Shown: positions 28,101-37,379 of the stretch, one piece after another
How positions within the stretch are numbered: position 1 is the first letter of the stretch
Layout of the letters: every line of letters begins with the position of its first letter
Source: Nakaseomyces glabratus
Lineage: Eukaryota; Ascomycota; Saccharomycetes; Saccharomycetales; Saccharomycetaceae
NCBI RefSeq assembly: GCF_010111755.1
Contig: NC_088959.1
Coordinates: forward strand, 744,001-808,000
Length of the DNA: 64,000 bases
Direction: 5' to 3'
The notes under the pieces: model-generated
The model's database searches: none
What the model saw: only the letters and a program-made list of their open reading frames with translations
Told to the model about the DNA's origin: nothing
Translations under genes and position numbers: made by a program

Positions 28101-31100
28101 CTGCACAAGGTATCCCAACGTTGACAGTTTTGTTCGGAAATTTCAGCTCCAGTGATTTAGAAGCGGAGATTTTAGCTTATAAATTTTTGAAAATTTACTC
28201 AAGAATATGGTCTGCAAAACACTATCTTATTCTCGATTGCACTAATTTTCATAAACCAAGAGCAGATTCAAAAAAGTTCACGACAATGCTGTGTACTTTA
28301 GTTCCTGATATATTTGTCAGGAATTGTATTGGGTTTTACTATTTTAACGTAAATGAAGAATTTATTGATATGTTTTCAATTTATTTCCGCGAAGAAAATC
28401 CATATTTAATACCTGAAATTCCACATTATTTTATTAATAGTAGCACGGACGATAAGCTTGTAAAAACTTTAGGTATCGGCAATGAGGGTCTGGACATTAT
28501 TGAGGATGTTCGTATATCTCTACATGATATCTCCCTTTATAACGAAGAAAAGAAGCGATTCACGCCTGTGCTACTAAAAATGGGTAACAGATACTTTCAA
28601 GTTCTTCATGAAACCCCAAGACACTATAAAATCGATGAGATCAACTCACTAGTAAGCATCAAGTTTAATGATGTCTACGATATTAGTCAAATCTCTGCTG
28701 TTCATGTGTCATCCAGTACAGGTATCATGAAAGAGTTTACAGTTATCTTCATTGATGGTAAAAAGCTGGTATTCAGCAGCACTAAATATTTGGAAATTGT
28801 TAAAATGTTTTCTCATGCTCAGTCAAGATTAGAAAATGAATACAATATTGCTTCTGCTACTAATAATAATATCAGGCATGGAGGAGAAATTCTATCTTTA
28901 GAGAAAGAAGCCGAGAGCTTGAGTGAAAATAAGAAGATTGTATGTCATATATTACTTGTCTCCTTGGTAGGCTTGTTTGATGACGACAACTTAGTTAAAA
29001 ACTTTTCATATAATTTACTGGCCGCAGCAGAACAATCATTTCACCTGGATCTGGGTACTCATTTTCACATGTCGCCAGAAATATATGTTCCTGACGATAC
29101 AACTACATTTTTATGTGTGATATCAGAGTCATTATCTCAAAACTCTCCCGAACTAACCAGATATTTATGGGATTATATTTTAGATGGTTTAGAAACATGT
29201 CTATTACCACATAACATGATTCCGCAGACAATATGTGCTCTTTCATACTGGACACACAACCTCTATGAGTTTGTTTTCTTAGGTCATCCAGAAGAAGGTC
29301 CTGAGGCCATTTCGAGAATATTCAGAAGCCTTATTAGACTAACGATAGCCGAACCTGATTTTATTACCATATACGTTCAACAAATATGGTGTCTATTAAT
29401 AATTGATGGTCGATTATCAGATATACTAGTTGAGGAGGTTATAAACCACGCTTTAGAGCGTGATTCAGAAAATAGGGATTGGTCTAAAACCATTCATCTA
29501 TTGACAGCCTTACCAACTGTGGAGATTTCTAGTTGTATAATCGACAGATTATTGTTCAAAATACGTGGATTTTTGCCATCTTTGAGAATTGAAGCGTTAA
29601 CTCAGAGTTGGTCAGAATTGACAATATTGGTCAAAGTCAGTGTTCATCTGTTTTTTGAAACTCCTCTTCTTGCTCAAATGTTTTTGCCTGAAGTTTTGTT
29701 CATTATATCTTTATTAATTGATGTTGGTCCGGTTGAACTGCGTAATTCACTGCATGGCCTACTAATGAATGTTTGCTACTCGTTATCCATGAATCTAGCT
29801 CTTGGTGAAAATGAAAGATGCCATCTAGATGAGATTACCAGAATATTTTCAACTGAGAAATCGAAATTCATGTTTGGATTCAGTCAGGAAAAGGGAAGCT
29901 TACTACAAAGTTTCACCACTACATCAGTTTCAAGCAAGTTCAATATTTTAGAATGTTTCATAACAAACATGATGGCTTTAATGGATTATGGTGCCACAAT
30001 TGAATCAGGTCAATGGAAAAGTAGGTATAAAAAGTATTTGATGTCTTTCGTCTTCAACGGGGATTCCTTCTTATCAGCCAGGGCAATTATGATTGTTGGG
30101 ATTGTTGGGAGAAATAATGCATCATTAACATTATGCCGGAATTTGCTAGGTGAAACAATAAAAGTTTCTAGTATCCCGGTTGTCAATGAGGAAACTACTT
30201 TCCTCCTCATTGCGCACATATTTTGTTTTTCCAAAATTGTTGATGGTCTTCACCCAAGCTCCCCCATAATCAAAAAAATGTTTTGGTTTGCAACGATTTT
30301 CCTTGAATCAAAGCATCCTATTTTATTTGAATCAGGCTTGCTACTGATGTCCATGTGTTTGAGAAAATTATACGTGTACAGGTTTGATGACTCCCTAGAA
30401 ATGGGACCTGTAATCCCTCAGCTGATGGAGGACAGGAAATTTGCAGACAGATTCTTATGTGAGATTGATGAAACATATGGTGTCTCCTGGAATATTACAA
30501 ACTTTACATCTATTATTATTTCGTTCGTTATTCGTGGTTTCTCAATACCATTTATCAGATCTAATGCTCTTTCATTTTTATCGATGCAGTTCAAGCATAA
30601 CTATTACGAACATTTGATAGATAACACATCCGAGCAATTCTATCCTTACATGTTTTTAATGTATCTACTCTTTGGTACAGAACAATTTATTGAAATACTT
30701 GAAGATTCTGATTATGAGGAGAAAATTGTATATTTGGATCAGCATATCCGAATCCCAATGAGTCTTTTGGAATGGCTAGGTAAAGACAACGAAGCATCGC
30801 AGGCCACATTATTCCAATGTGCAGCCCTCTTCAGCAGCACAGTAACTGATGAGCCCTTTAAGCTGCGTTTTTCGTTGATATTAGAATGGCTTTTGAATGA
30901 AAATCCGTTATGTGTTTTCAAATTCTATGCTCTAATTCGTCAAGAATTGAAGAGAATATCATCTTTCGAAAGAGTTTCTGATTGCGGGCCAGTCATTTTT
31001 GAAATTGTGAGACTGTTGGTATTGCATCCCGAATTTGACAGGCTGGATGAATTCTATGATAGTTCTGTGAAAACCTTGAAAGAGAGGGGATTAGCAGCAC

Positions 31101-31234
31101 TAACGTCTAATGAAAATATTGAACAAGATACAAAAACTCTGATTACATCCCTGTTTGAAAGTCCAGAAACGATATTTAAACGTAAAAAGTTAACGACACA
31201 AATTGTAGCTGTAATGATAAGCTCTACATATTAA
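22124..31234 (+). CDS. IRA2: Ras GTPase-activating protein Ira2 (neurofibromin homologue)
   Basis: A 3036-residue negative regulator of Ras1/Ras2 that speeds GTP hydrolysis and so lowers cAMP/PKA signalling. S. cerevisiae Ira2 has 3079 residues. The catalytic RasGAP domain lies at about residues 1640-1960. LRRNSVATR carries the arginine finger (R1694 by alignment to neurofibromin), and the downstream motif FLRFICPALVSPE is the conserved FLR block. A Sec14/PH-like module follows (about 1985-2250, starting GIPTLTVLFGNFSS), then a long helical C-terminal region. The N-terminal third is helical-repeat-like with two Ser-rich disordered segments (about 400-500 and 820-960). The position between ATG19 and REX4 matches YOL081W. 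The frame is uninterrupted over 9.1 kb. Confidence 0.97.
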   Translation: MSSDSQPRPYMVGSMVNYLFFSRLLPLLPIESTATSHVEVEAEPFFISIRGVLMKIAIFKDLNIVIENALNLLESILDDEDIISGKIKPDAIQSSLVVVRLLSDIVEFYWQYNEQKSNDKDDMNTNIDIFEIKSFATPDFDPMARKKSNFDWQKKQQNMSSFFVGYSTSKTCYHQKPPKKLDGDVISRLIYTCARLTFNTQTLEVLKNIEKHSPEDVHQPNTLDHYDAYLKTNNYPEYCSNMDNTINHILKFIAAANPKEYVKFVETNVQNLLQENALEAEKYIIEYLDLFSYAFITKDFLPTYLKKVSSVLHSLKNPAYRCLLLFFASESLLYWIMLRPRDFMGIYSVVEGHHPGSTHLEVNKTTSVIANELFEEIYTMFNVSSILSSTQSINILNPIRYMERSVSPIPTESNEYRTKSHRNSFLERENRGLKSSSPDPLEVHTPAPQFGDVFQDVPTPMSRTSPEITLNASDLIKNYPATARNMTSSTASNSSSNSKNFNPFVDFDTIKIQPENTKPEIPHLDNVLDLYTIHDQSIALPHTSVLRFLTTLVMIDLDAFTELNSTPSKYLTDIDKLTKGTATSRTSYSKFDSSKQKEKNGSMKQLSNSWKKLTNLQLSKKKTVKFLKALIKNLNGLQYVCDNALLDTIGSLLCLMNMNSALSLVEPNLPSVLFSRRFLVVLGKNLDVGENWDGKLNTSMIECLQKYPKVHGRFLLSYFSSAIRFDYMSFLNHLNLEDALNSFDLRKLNFYTEGFRIFFHLPNTESLLKAVTEQTSDFIKILFSNIADILLAANAYFGDKVSDIVNSILDGTILDEYGTRKHFTGSTSSDVSSVRSFSPLQRGFTPGISPSFSEIENSGHLYASAESASPRISDSDSSQTSLENSSQTESQLSHLVAPRPHHIPPTSSNLRTSVLSSAAVREKSYASSGRNASNEPTANIAAALMTVTTSTPSITSNAMKSAYQKSKRRYSDEAARRFFRLNMSNVSENALMDSNSEPNPEAKYIMISIFSIFKTLTKYFIVPHDQNSKSSWVSKDFRNIIKPIFVAFISEDDNLQSKAKYFMDVLIEFVTKFSDSTEPLTMQGYHLICSYTIILFAVGLFDMKLDTKKRESLLDIVVQFMRVRSHLGITAEKTNQINIIKDIECATFPMILGIVGRGLFVSLYCSKPSVQKILKAAFSEFLELLQFHDKYAEQHEKNWIDNVKFIQAVSGDTHSTSGSVAFQRRVRRSILNHIKYPDSILLDSFKMIYRKWYSLSLYTDYSHEDLNDFRSFAGIIATLSGVLFVGNNSDRENYSYLESMKAELIKDLDYFIAMQCKWLNDTDLLTRENSKDILSLELHPLSFRFLFKNLRSRLQEIYDLDLSECEQELNFVLLEQIIIILRTILNREDEEKSMLLFSSEIVDFIDELCCQVEKIPHTSPKYFKGIIQMSKMFRAMKSAEGTLALMNHYQLKNKWLKIVTDWFKLTISKNYDFENLSKPHREMDLKTRDLDILHIDTAIESSSAIAYLTENLPLETPASTSSEELKKSQALVFGHNFNILFKGLEKTKDPERFPASLKHKMNVFTENLILSLTNLSNRNVEASLQFTLPMGFSKNKNIRLAFLKVFINIVKNSESSQTQSQKVRLEAMDKLLKFAISHPKLSLVAAAICPANDLDAYAADLVDGFNTRNAAHLAVSQLIDAEIEQSTRSTDILRRNSVATRALSMLARLKGNKYLIKTLQPTLLDLIRNQEVFEVEKSKPPGENYERDVALFKKYMNKILDSITDSLSYMPPELFYICQGIYQNVKEKFPDYALVAVGSCMFLRFICPALVSPESENLVNTISIKEKKSFISLAKVIQNIANGSENYVKWESLKDECQFFDECKKKIFDFLAEVCRTDRELKIKIRTDPTPLQFDFGFLHNFLYQNGLAIRKFLLSKDNNTENFEFLKNTILLVDSLLGELGPPRLQYSSGLPDFVRENATTYPQLYEFMSRYAFKNAHTLQSATNFVQESMSAQGIPTLTVLFGNFSSSDLEAEILAYKFLKIYSRIWSAKHYLILDCTNFHKPRADSKKFTTMLCTLVPDIFVRNCIGFYYFNVNEEFIDMFSIYFREENPYLIPEIPHYFINSSTDDKLVKTLGIGNEGLDIIEDVRISLHDISLYNEEKKRFTPVLLKMGNRYFQVLHETPRHYKIDEINSLVSIKFNDVYDISQISAVHVSSSTGIMKEFTVIFIDGKKLVFSSTKYLEIVKMFSHAQSRLENEYNIASATNNNIRHGGEILSLEKEAESLSENKKIVCHILLVSLVGLFDDDNLVKNFSYNLLAAAEQSFHLDLGTHFHMSPEIYVPDDTTTFLCVISESLSQNSPELTRYLWDYILDGLETCLLPHNMIPQTICALSYWTHNLYEFVFLGHPEEGPEAISRIFRSLIRLTIAEPDFITIYVQQIWCLLIIDGRLSDILVEEVINHALERDSENRDWSKTIHLLTALPTVEISSCIIDRLLFKIRGFLPSLRIEALTQSWSELTILVKVSVHLFFETPLLAQMFLPEVLFIISLLIDVGPVELRNSLHGLLMNVCYSLSMNLALGENERCHLDEITRIFSTEKSKFMFGFSQEKGSLLQSFTTTSVSSKFNILECFITNMMALMDYGATIESGQWKSRYKKYLMSFVFNGDSFLSARAIMIVGIVGRNNASLTLCRNLLGETIKVSSIPVVNEETTFLLIAHIFCFSKIVDGLHPSSPIIKKMFWFATIFLESKHPILFESGLLLMSMCLRKLYVYRFDDSLEMGPVIPQLMEDRKFADRFLCEIDETYGVSWNITNFTSIIISFVIRGFSIPFIRSNALSFLSMQFKHNYYEHLIDNTSEQFYPYMFLMYLLFGTEQFIEILEDSDYEEKIVYLDQHIRIPMSLLEWLGKDNEASQATLFQCAALFSSTVTDEPFKLRFSLILEWLLNENPLCVFKFYALIRQELKRISSFERVSDCGPVIFEIVRLLVLHPEFDRLDEFYDSSVKTLKERGLAALTSNENIEQDTKTLITSLFESPETIFKRKKLTTQIVAVMISSTY

Positions 31235-31481
31235 TAAGATAAAATTCTATAAATGAGATAATATTGAATAGTTAACGTGCTTTAAAAACTAACTTTAAAT
31301 GAATAATTTCTACTATATATAAATGTTTTGTTCAATGCAAATTTAAAGGCTGTTACAAAATGTGATGGCGTTCTATTAGACACAAATATGCAGTGTTATA
31401 TGTCTTTTATGCAAAGTAATTTGAATGTTCGGTCTGACATTTTATCTAGAATGAAGCTAATTTGGATCTAAATAGTCATGA

Positions 31482-32273
31482 TTAATGAAATTTTTTTCTG
31501 TGTTCCTTATCGAAATCTTGTTTAGCAGATTTATATATGAGCATAGTCGCTCTTGCATCTTCGACTGAAGAGTGCTGCCCTGACTGGATATCCATGTTTA
31601 AAATCTCCTTCGCGAGCTTTTTCAAACTTGGAGATTTTCCTTTTGCATATTTTTGCCTAAATGGAAGATGTCTAGCAGTATCGATAACTTTGGATTTTGG
31701 ATGAGAAAGCATCAGGGCCTCCAGATCGTGCTTAACTGCATGACCAACCAATATCTTATCCTTCAGTATATCTGATAGTTGTTGTTGTGCCTGCTTAAAA
31801 CTAACGGCATTCTTCATATGATCTGGAGTTATACCACTTACCCATGTTCTCCAATCCGTAACAGTTTCTCTAGGCTTCACAAATATATCTAGTACCACAT
31901 TACCATGAAAATTTACTAATGATACTCTGGCCAATGCGGAATCTTTACCTTCCGGTCCAACACCAACAAATTCACAATCCATGGCTATATATTTACCAAT
32001 TTTGTTAGCATCTTTTTTAGTCTCTGTAGTAGTTTCAACTGTATCAATCTCAGTAATTGTCTCAGTGAACTCGAACTTTTTACCTACTTTCTTGTTTTCC
32101 TTTTGTTGATCAATCTCTTTATTCATTTGGTAGATCATACCCATTATCTTACTCTTGGGTTTCTTATCTTGTCCCACCTTCTTGATAATGTGTGGCTTCT
32201 TATCAATCCTTTTCTTTCCCGCCTTCTTGGTAACGCCATCTTGTAACTTGCTCCAATTAGATGATAACCTCAT
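31482..32273 (-). CDS. REX4: RNA exonuclease Rex4
   Basis: A 263-residue DEDDh-type 3'-5' exonuclease of the REXO4 family, implicated in pre-rRNA processing at ITS1 in the nucleolus. A Lys-rich basic N-terminus (probable nucleolar targeting) precedes the nuclease fold. Catalytic Asp99 and Glu101 lie in YIAMDCEFVGVG. ExoII is in VGHAVKHDLEAL and ExoIII in HSSVEDARATM, with its His and Asp. S. cerevisiae Rex4 has 289 residues. It is convergent with IRA2 and divergent from AVO1. Two PAC motifs upstream match ribosome-biogenesis regulation. Confidence 0.95.
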   Translation of the reverse strand: MRLSSNWSKLQDGVTKKAGKKRIDKKPHIIKKVGQDKKPKSKIMGMIYQMNKEIDQQKENKKVGKKFEFTETITEIDTVETTTETKKDANKIGKYIAMDCEFVGVGPEGKDSALARVSLVNFHGNVVLDIFVKPRETVTDWRTWVSGITPDHMKNAVSFKQAQQQLSDILKDKILVGHAVKHDLEALMLSHPKSKVIDTARHLPFRQKYAKGKSPSLKKLAKEILNMDIQSGQHSSVEDARATMLIYKSAKQDFDKEHRKKFH

Positions 32274-32373
32274 TTTTATAGTCCAATTTTCTTATGCAGT
32301 TACCAGTATTACAAGATTCAAGTCCATGAATCAATTACTTATATAAACTTATATGCAGAAATCCCACAAAACT

Positions 32374-32382
32374 GCTCATCGC
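32374..32382. promoter_or_regulatory. PAC motif 1 upstream of REX4
   Basis: GCTCATCGC on the + strand, that is, GCGATGAGC on the REX4 strand. This is the PAC element bound by Dot6/Tod6 in ribosome-biogenesis promoters. Confidence 0.75.
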
Positions 32383-32394
32383 ATTATACCAAAT

Positions 32395-32403
32395 GCTCAT
32401 CGC
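32395..32403. promoter_or_regulatory. PAC motif 2 upstream of REX4
   Basis: A second exact GCTCATCGC, 21 bases from the first (two helical turns), followed by AAATTTT, which resembles part of an RRPE element. Confidence 0.75.
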
Positions 32404-32674
32404 AAATTTTAGTTGTGTCCCTCTGCACGCTGCGATTTTTTCAGTTCAATTTGAATCATAGCCATTTCTCAAAATAATAATAGATTAGCCATTAAATGTG
32501 CATTATCAAACTCCAAGGTAACTGTAGCGTTGTGTTGTGATATCTATGAGATTACTGTGGATCCAAAGTTTTGATCTTCCAGTTTCAAGTTTATTCATCA
32601 AACCGCAATAACTAAACCACGAGAACAGGAGAAAATAGGGTATACTATAGATTGATTGTACCTTAAGACACAGA

Positions 32675-35600
32675 ATGGATACCGTCGCGTCTATTAATAA
32701 TCTGAGGGCGCAATTCTTTCGAATATGCCCCGAAAAGGACCAGATGTCTCGAATAATCAAACCCTATATACCACAGACTGAAAAGGACGCGATTGTAAAA
32801 TATAGCACGCAGGATTATGACAAAGTTGATCCTAAGATATCAGACGTGTATACTAATCCTGATGGTACTTCCTTACTTACAGAGATGGAGTCCCCGCCGA
32901 TATCGAAGAATTTTATGGATAGCTATGCGACCATTGCCAAGGCAAGGCTGAAAAAGCATAACGAGGAAGCATACTTTAGAGGAAATCGAACATTTAACCA
33001 GGGAGATTTGAACAATAGGGTGATTGAAACTAAGGATGATGGTTACAATACGGATGAGCTAAAAAATGAAAATTTGACACAGGTCGATGGTACATTAATC
33101 GAAAAGAGTCATAACGATTTTATTGCTAATAATACACTAAAAAATAATTCTATTTCGACAAGCATATTGAATGATGACCTCAGTGATAACGTAGTATTCG
33201 AAAACACATCAGCGAAGAAGAAAGATGCTAGAAAATCGGGATTGCCCTTTGTAAGAATTTTTAAAAACAAAAAAGATAGTAATGCAATTCCTTCTAAGCA
33301 GAATAACACCAGCTCTAACTCAAAAAATAGAAAGAAGAGTTCATCCAATTCAAATGCTGGTAAAACGGATAGCGGCTATTCGTCTGTTTCAAATAAATCA
33401 TCAAGGTCAGATTTAAGGTCAAAGAAATCTAGTCAAAATATTGGTAATCATAGACAAACACATACAAGACGGAAAAGTAAGTTCTCCATGAACTTTGATT
33501 TCGATGAAAATTTAGAAGAAGAAGAGGAGGATGAAGATGAGGACGAAGAAGGTGCTGATCTTCATTCAAAATTTTTTCGATTAGATAGTAACTCTTCAAG
33601 TCAACAGAGCTTGTCACAAAATAATGAGTATACAGGTAGCAGAGCAGGTTCTGTGCTAAACAATAATGGTAGCAAACTAATCCATGGAATCCAAAATAGT
33701 AATAATAATAACAATAATAATAATCACAATGTGACGGTAAATGGTGGCAAATATATTAATGATAAGTTTAGCAATCAAAACAACAAATCAAAGCTTCATG
33801 CTGGTCATAGCTTTGTTCAAAAAACCACGGCTCTTGATTCCGGTAAAAGTGTCAGTTCTATGCATGGGTCATTAGTCAATGGCGCCGTGCAAGGACTTGA
33901 TGGTGCTGCGGTTAACTCTGTTTCGGCTAATGAGTTGAAGTCAGTACATTCAGCAGATGATGCCATTTCAGATCTTGATTCTTTTATTGAAGCTCAGAAT
34001 TTAGAAGAAATGGATTTTGATGCAGCTGGTAGCGACATCAACAAGATTGTCTCCAACGATTCTCAACGGGAAACACATATTTCTGATGAAAATGGGACGA
34101 GCAGACTGTCATTAGCTGATGATATGAACAGTATAAGTGATGCATCATCTTATGGTAAGTCATTGTTGGGATCTGATTACAGTGCAGATGAATTGATTAA
34201 ACAGGACGCTTCTACTCTTGATTCTGCGTCATTGATGGCAGCAACTGATATGCAGACTCATACTATACCATCTAATTCTATACCCATGTCTATTGATAAG
34301 TTTGGATTGTATGAGGGTGTAGATGACTCTACAATAAACAACGTCTTCGGTAAAGCTGTTCAAAATTTAAAGACAGAGTCGTCCACCGAGAAAAAAAACG
34401 TTGTTCCTCAAATGTTTTTCAGTTCACCAAGCACCGCTAATAAGGCAGAGTTTGGAACAAGCGCTAATTCTACGGGTAAGATTAATACGACACCCAAAAG
34501 CACTCAATATAGATCTAGATCCAACTCATATGATCAGGCTCGTTATAATCGATATGATAGTAGGAAAATTAGGAAAGGTAGCCAGAGTTCTGTTGACAGA
34601 AATAAATCTAATTCTTCACAATCGAATGGCCAAAGTCATAAAATTGAGTTGAATGATAGCTTGGTTATCGAGCGCCGTACAGATTTATCGTCTGCAATAC
34701 CTGCAGTATCTCAGTTATCGACATTGTTCAAGATGCAGAAGCAAAATGCAGGTAATCCTTTGAGTGCGTTGCAATATTTCTCATTTGTTTCTGGGAGTAA
34801 GGTTGCCAAAACTGATGTCATGCAATTGGAAGTCTACATTCAAAACTCTAAAAAATATAAAAGGGACCCCTTTACTGTCCAAATCCGTAAAAATTCAACT
34901 GTTTTTGAGGTGATTGGGTTTATCTTGTATTCATACGCCAATGACTTCAAACCACCCAATTTTGAATCAGATGGACTTACAGTAGATAAAATTGGTAATC
35001 CAAACAATTTTTCTCTATCAATTGTCGATGAAGATGGCGAGCCGTTTGAGGATAATTTTGGTAAATTGGATCGAAAGAGTGAAATACAGACAGTCTCTGA
35101 CAATGAAGTTGTTCTTTGTGAGGTAGACGGCAATGAAAAAGAACTGAATGAATCTATGACACCTGTTCCTTATGACACATGTGGTGATATCGTCGATGGA
35201 AGTAAATCTGCAGCAGTAAGTAGGTCGTCTAGTGTAGGGAAATCTGAAAAGATCAACCAAAGAAGCTTCTACAAGCCAATTGTACAAGATCAGGATGATT
35301 TAGAGAACACCCAAGGATCTAAGATTGTTCCAATAACAGTATATTTGTATCCAAATTTGAATCCGAAATTCAATTACACTACAATTAATGTGAATGTTAC
35401 ATCGAAGATTAACGATATCTTGGTTAGATATTGCAAGATGAAAAATCTCGACCCCAATGAATACTTGCTAAAGGTGGTTGATAAGATGAGCACTTATGAT
35501 TTAAATGATACTGTTTTGAAGCTAGATGGTAATTATTCTGTTGAATTGATATCTAAGAAAGAAGCACGCGAGAAAAGACTTGAAAAATTAAAAGCTGACA

Positions 35601-36382
35601 CTTCGATGCCGGTCTTACCAACCATTCAAAGTAGTGATATGACACCATTAACTATAGATCGTGGCGGAAAGTCGTTCTTAAAAGGTAAAAATGAGGATAA
35701 AACTTCTGAAGTAAAGGCGACAAAAAGTAAGAAGTCGTCATCCAAATATAAGCTATCTTTAGCGAAGCAAACATCATCATCTAGCAACCAAAGTGCCAAT
35801 GGTCTTGGTATTGGTAATGGTAATATGCATACTATCGGTGGTTCTAATGCATTAACTAGCGGTGCAAACTCTTTATTCAAGTCAAAGAACTCTTCAAGGT
35901 CCTCTTTACATGGCCCTCTACAGTTCTATAATATAAATAGGTCTCAGACCAACATTGATGTCAAGGCAGGGCCAAGTAAGCCTTTAAGTGTAGATGACAG
36001 TACAACCAATAATAGCGCAAACAACTTTCAAGATCTATTTTCCGGTGCTTATCACAGATATAAAGTGTGGAGGCGCCAACAAATGTCATTCATTAATAAG
36101 CATGAAAGAACATTAGCACTTGATGGTGACTATATTTACATTGTACCTCCCGAAGGTCGCATGCATTGGCATGAAAACGTTAAGACTAAGTCATTACATA
36201 TTAGTCAAGTGATCTTGGTTAAAAAATCAAAGAGTGCACCGGAGAACTTTAAAATATACGTCAAGAAAAGTCATGACGATATCAAACGGTACTACTTTGA
36301 AGCCGCCTCTGCTCAAGAATGCACGGAAATTGTAACCAGATTACAAAATTTAATGAATGCATACAAAATGAACTTGAAATAG
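32675..36382 (+). CDS. AVO1: TORC2 subunit Avo1 (Sin1 family)
   Basis: Essential TORC2 component and orthologue of mammalian Sin1. It presents substrates such as Ypk1 to Tor2 at the plasma membrane. The 1235-residue product starts MDTVASINNLRAQFFRICPEKD, close to yeast Avo1 (1176). A long, low-complexity Ser/Asn/Lys region with an acidic tract (about 285-297) and an Asn tract comes first. The CRIM domain follows (about 695-840, starting near SALQYFSFV), then a ubiquitin-like Ras-binding domain (about 885-960). The C-terminal PH domain (about 1122-1235) begins YHRYKVWRRQQMSF. It is divergent from REX4 and followed by ATP19, as at YOL078W. The frame is intact. Confidence 0.96.
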   Translation: MDTVASINNLRAQFFRICPEKDQMSRIIKPYIPQTEKDAIVKYSTQDYDKVDPKISDVYTNPDGTSLLTEMESPPISKNFMDSYATIAKARLKKHNEEAYFRGNRTFNQGDLNNRVIETKDDGYNTDELKNENLTQVDGTLIEKSHNDFIANNTLKNNSISTSILNDDLSDNVVFENTSAKKKDARKSGLPFVRIFKNKKDSNAIPSKQNNTSSNSKNRKKSSSNSNAGKTDSGYSSVSNKSSRSDLRSKKSSQNIGNHRQTHTRRKSKFSMNFDFDENLEEEEEDEDEDEEGADLHSKFFRLDSNSSSQQSLSQNNEYTGSRAGSVLNNNGSKLIHGIQNSNNNNNNNNHNVTVNGGKYINDKFSNQNNKSKLHAGHSFVQKTTALDSGKSVSSMHGSLVNGAVQGLDGAAVNSVSANELKSVHSADDAISDLDSFIEAQNLEEMDFDAAGSDINKIVSNDSQRETHISDENGTSRLSLADDMNSISDASSYGKSLLGSDYSADELIKQDASTLDSASLMAATDMQTHTIPSNSIPMSIDKFGLYEGVDDSTINNVFGKAVQNLKTESSTEKKNVVPQMFFSSPSTANKAEFGTSANSTGKINTTPKSTQYRSRSNSYDQARYNRYDSRKIRKGSQSSVDRNKSNSSQSNGQSHKIELNDSLVIERRTDLSSAIPAVSQLSTLFKMQKQNAGNPLSALQYFSFVSGSKVAKTDVMQLEVYIQNSKKYKRDPFTVQIRKNSTVFEVIGFILYSYANDFKPPNFESDGLTVDKIGNPNNFSLSIVDEDGEPFEDNFGKLDRKSEIQTVSDNEVVLCEVDGNEKELNESMTPVPYDTCGDIVDGSKSAAVSRSSSVGKSEKINQRSFYKPIVQDQDDLENTQGSKIVPITVYLYPNLNPKFNYTTINVNVTSKINDILVRYCKMKNLDPNEYLLKVVDKMSTYDLNDTVLKLDGNYSVELISKKEAREKRLEKLKADTSMPVLPTIQSSDMTPLTIDRGGKSFLKGKNEDKTSEVKATKSKKSSSKYKLSLAKQTSSSSNQSANGLGIGNGNMHTIGGSNALTSGANSLFKSKNSSRSSLHGPLQFYNINRSQTNIDVKAGPSKPLSVDDSTTNNSANNFQDLFSGAYHRYKVWRRQQMSFINKHERTLALDGDYIYIVPPEGRMHWHENVKTKSLHISQVILVKKSKSAPENFKIYVKKSHDDIKRYYFEAASAQECTEIVTRLQNLMNAYKMNLK
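33700..33725 (+). repeat. AAT/AAC trinucleotide tract (poly-Asn) in AVO1
   Basis: A run of AAT/AAC codons encoding about nine consecutive Asn in the disordered N-terminal half of Avo1. Trinucleotide tracts like this vary in length between strains. Confidence 0.8.
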
Positions 36383-36711
36383 ATGAAAATAGTATAACAA
36401 AATGAACCTAGCATTTAGTTTTAATTCTTATACCGCAAATATACATTAGCGACTTCTATACTATGATGTTATTGGTCGATTTAACATCGTTGTGTACGTA
36501 TTCATCTACGTTTCAACAGGTCTCGAGGTACTCTTAGTCTGAATCGAGGACTATAGGCTTTATGTAAAAGTAGTGAACATTGGCTATATTACAAAAGTAT
36601 TACGATAAGTATAATAGTATTATGATCTAAGCTTTTAAATTACTAGTTTGCTAAATAATTTTAGGTCTTCAGATTTCAAAACACATCGGAAACTAATCAT
36701 ACGGCTAAATA
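36383..36711. promoter_or_regulatory. AVO1-ATP19 intergenic region with CCAAT boxes
   Basis: 329 bases. Contains TTATTGGT at 36469-36476, matching the Hap2/3/4/5 consensus TNATTGGT, and a second ATTGG at 36579-36583. Hap complexes activate respiratory genes, so the sites suit ATP19. No other gene seen. Confidence 0.55.
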
Positions 36712-36903
36712 ATGGGTTCAGCATATCAAATTCTAGGAAGATCCTTTCAACCACACCAACTTGCTATTGGTACTTTATCTCTAGTTGCACTAGTGGCTAT
36801 GCCAAACCCTTTTGCTGCTAAGAAGGCCAAGGAAGTGGAAATTCAAGCTTCTTCAAAGGAAGAAGAGAAATTCATCAAGGAATACTTGGAAAAACACAAG
36901 TAA
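36712..36903 (+). CDS. ATP19: ATP synthase subunit k
   Basis: Small mitochondrial inner-membrane protein of 63 residues (S. cerevisiae Atp19 has 68), associated with the dimeric F1Fo-ATP synthase. The N-terminus MGSAYQILGRSFQPHQLAIGTL carries the conserved PHQLAIGTL motif. One membrane helix (about residues 16-33) is followed by PNPF and a Lys/Glu-rich tail ending EEKFIKEYLEKHK, as in the family. The position after AVO1 corresponds to YOL077W-A. The upstream CCAAT boxes agree with respiratory control. Confidence 0.95.
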   Translation: MGSAYQILGRSFQPHQLAIGTLSLVALVAMPNPFAAKKAKEVEIQASSKEEEKFIKEYLEKHK

Positions 36904-37379
36904 CTGTGCTCATCAAATTAGAATTATTTATATGGCAACTTGGTTATATTCAATGGTCAGGTACTTTTTTATTTTTGATTCTATGCCAATACCGTGCATT
37001 TATTCTAAACAAAATAAGGGTTGGTTTAAGTGGTAATAAGACCTTCATGTACATATAAAGGGAGGAATCTTTACTTCAGGTTGATGAATTAGTTGAAATG
37101 CTACAATTAATTTCAACAGTACATCAAATGAATATTGGAATCCTATATCTGAAACTAATCCGCACACACTGTACTTCATATTCAAAGACTTTCATTTTTA
37201 GAACATTCTCTATAATAAGTATGTATAAATATAACATCACAAACAAATATGGACTTCCTAGTACATAGTTTAATCATATCTTTATGTATGATAATAATGC
37301 GTGAATTGATAATCTATTCTAGTATACAAATATGTTGTTATTATTATTTCATTTTGTCAGGCGGAGACATTATCATTAT
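36904..37379. other. Intergenic region ATP19-BRX1 (convergent)
   Basis: 476 bases of AT-rich 3' flanking DNA of two convergent genes. Nothing else recognised. Confidence 0.6.

Larger units (their letters stand above)
32274..32674. promoter_or_regulatory. Divergent REX4/AVO1 promoter
   Basis: 401 bases between start codons. Two PAC motifs lie 100-130 bases upstream of REX4. The remainder is AT-rich without another recognised site. Confidence 0.6.
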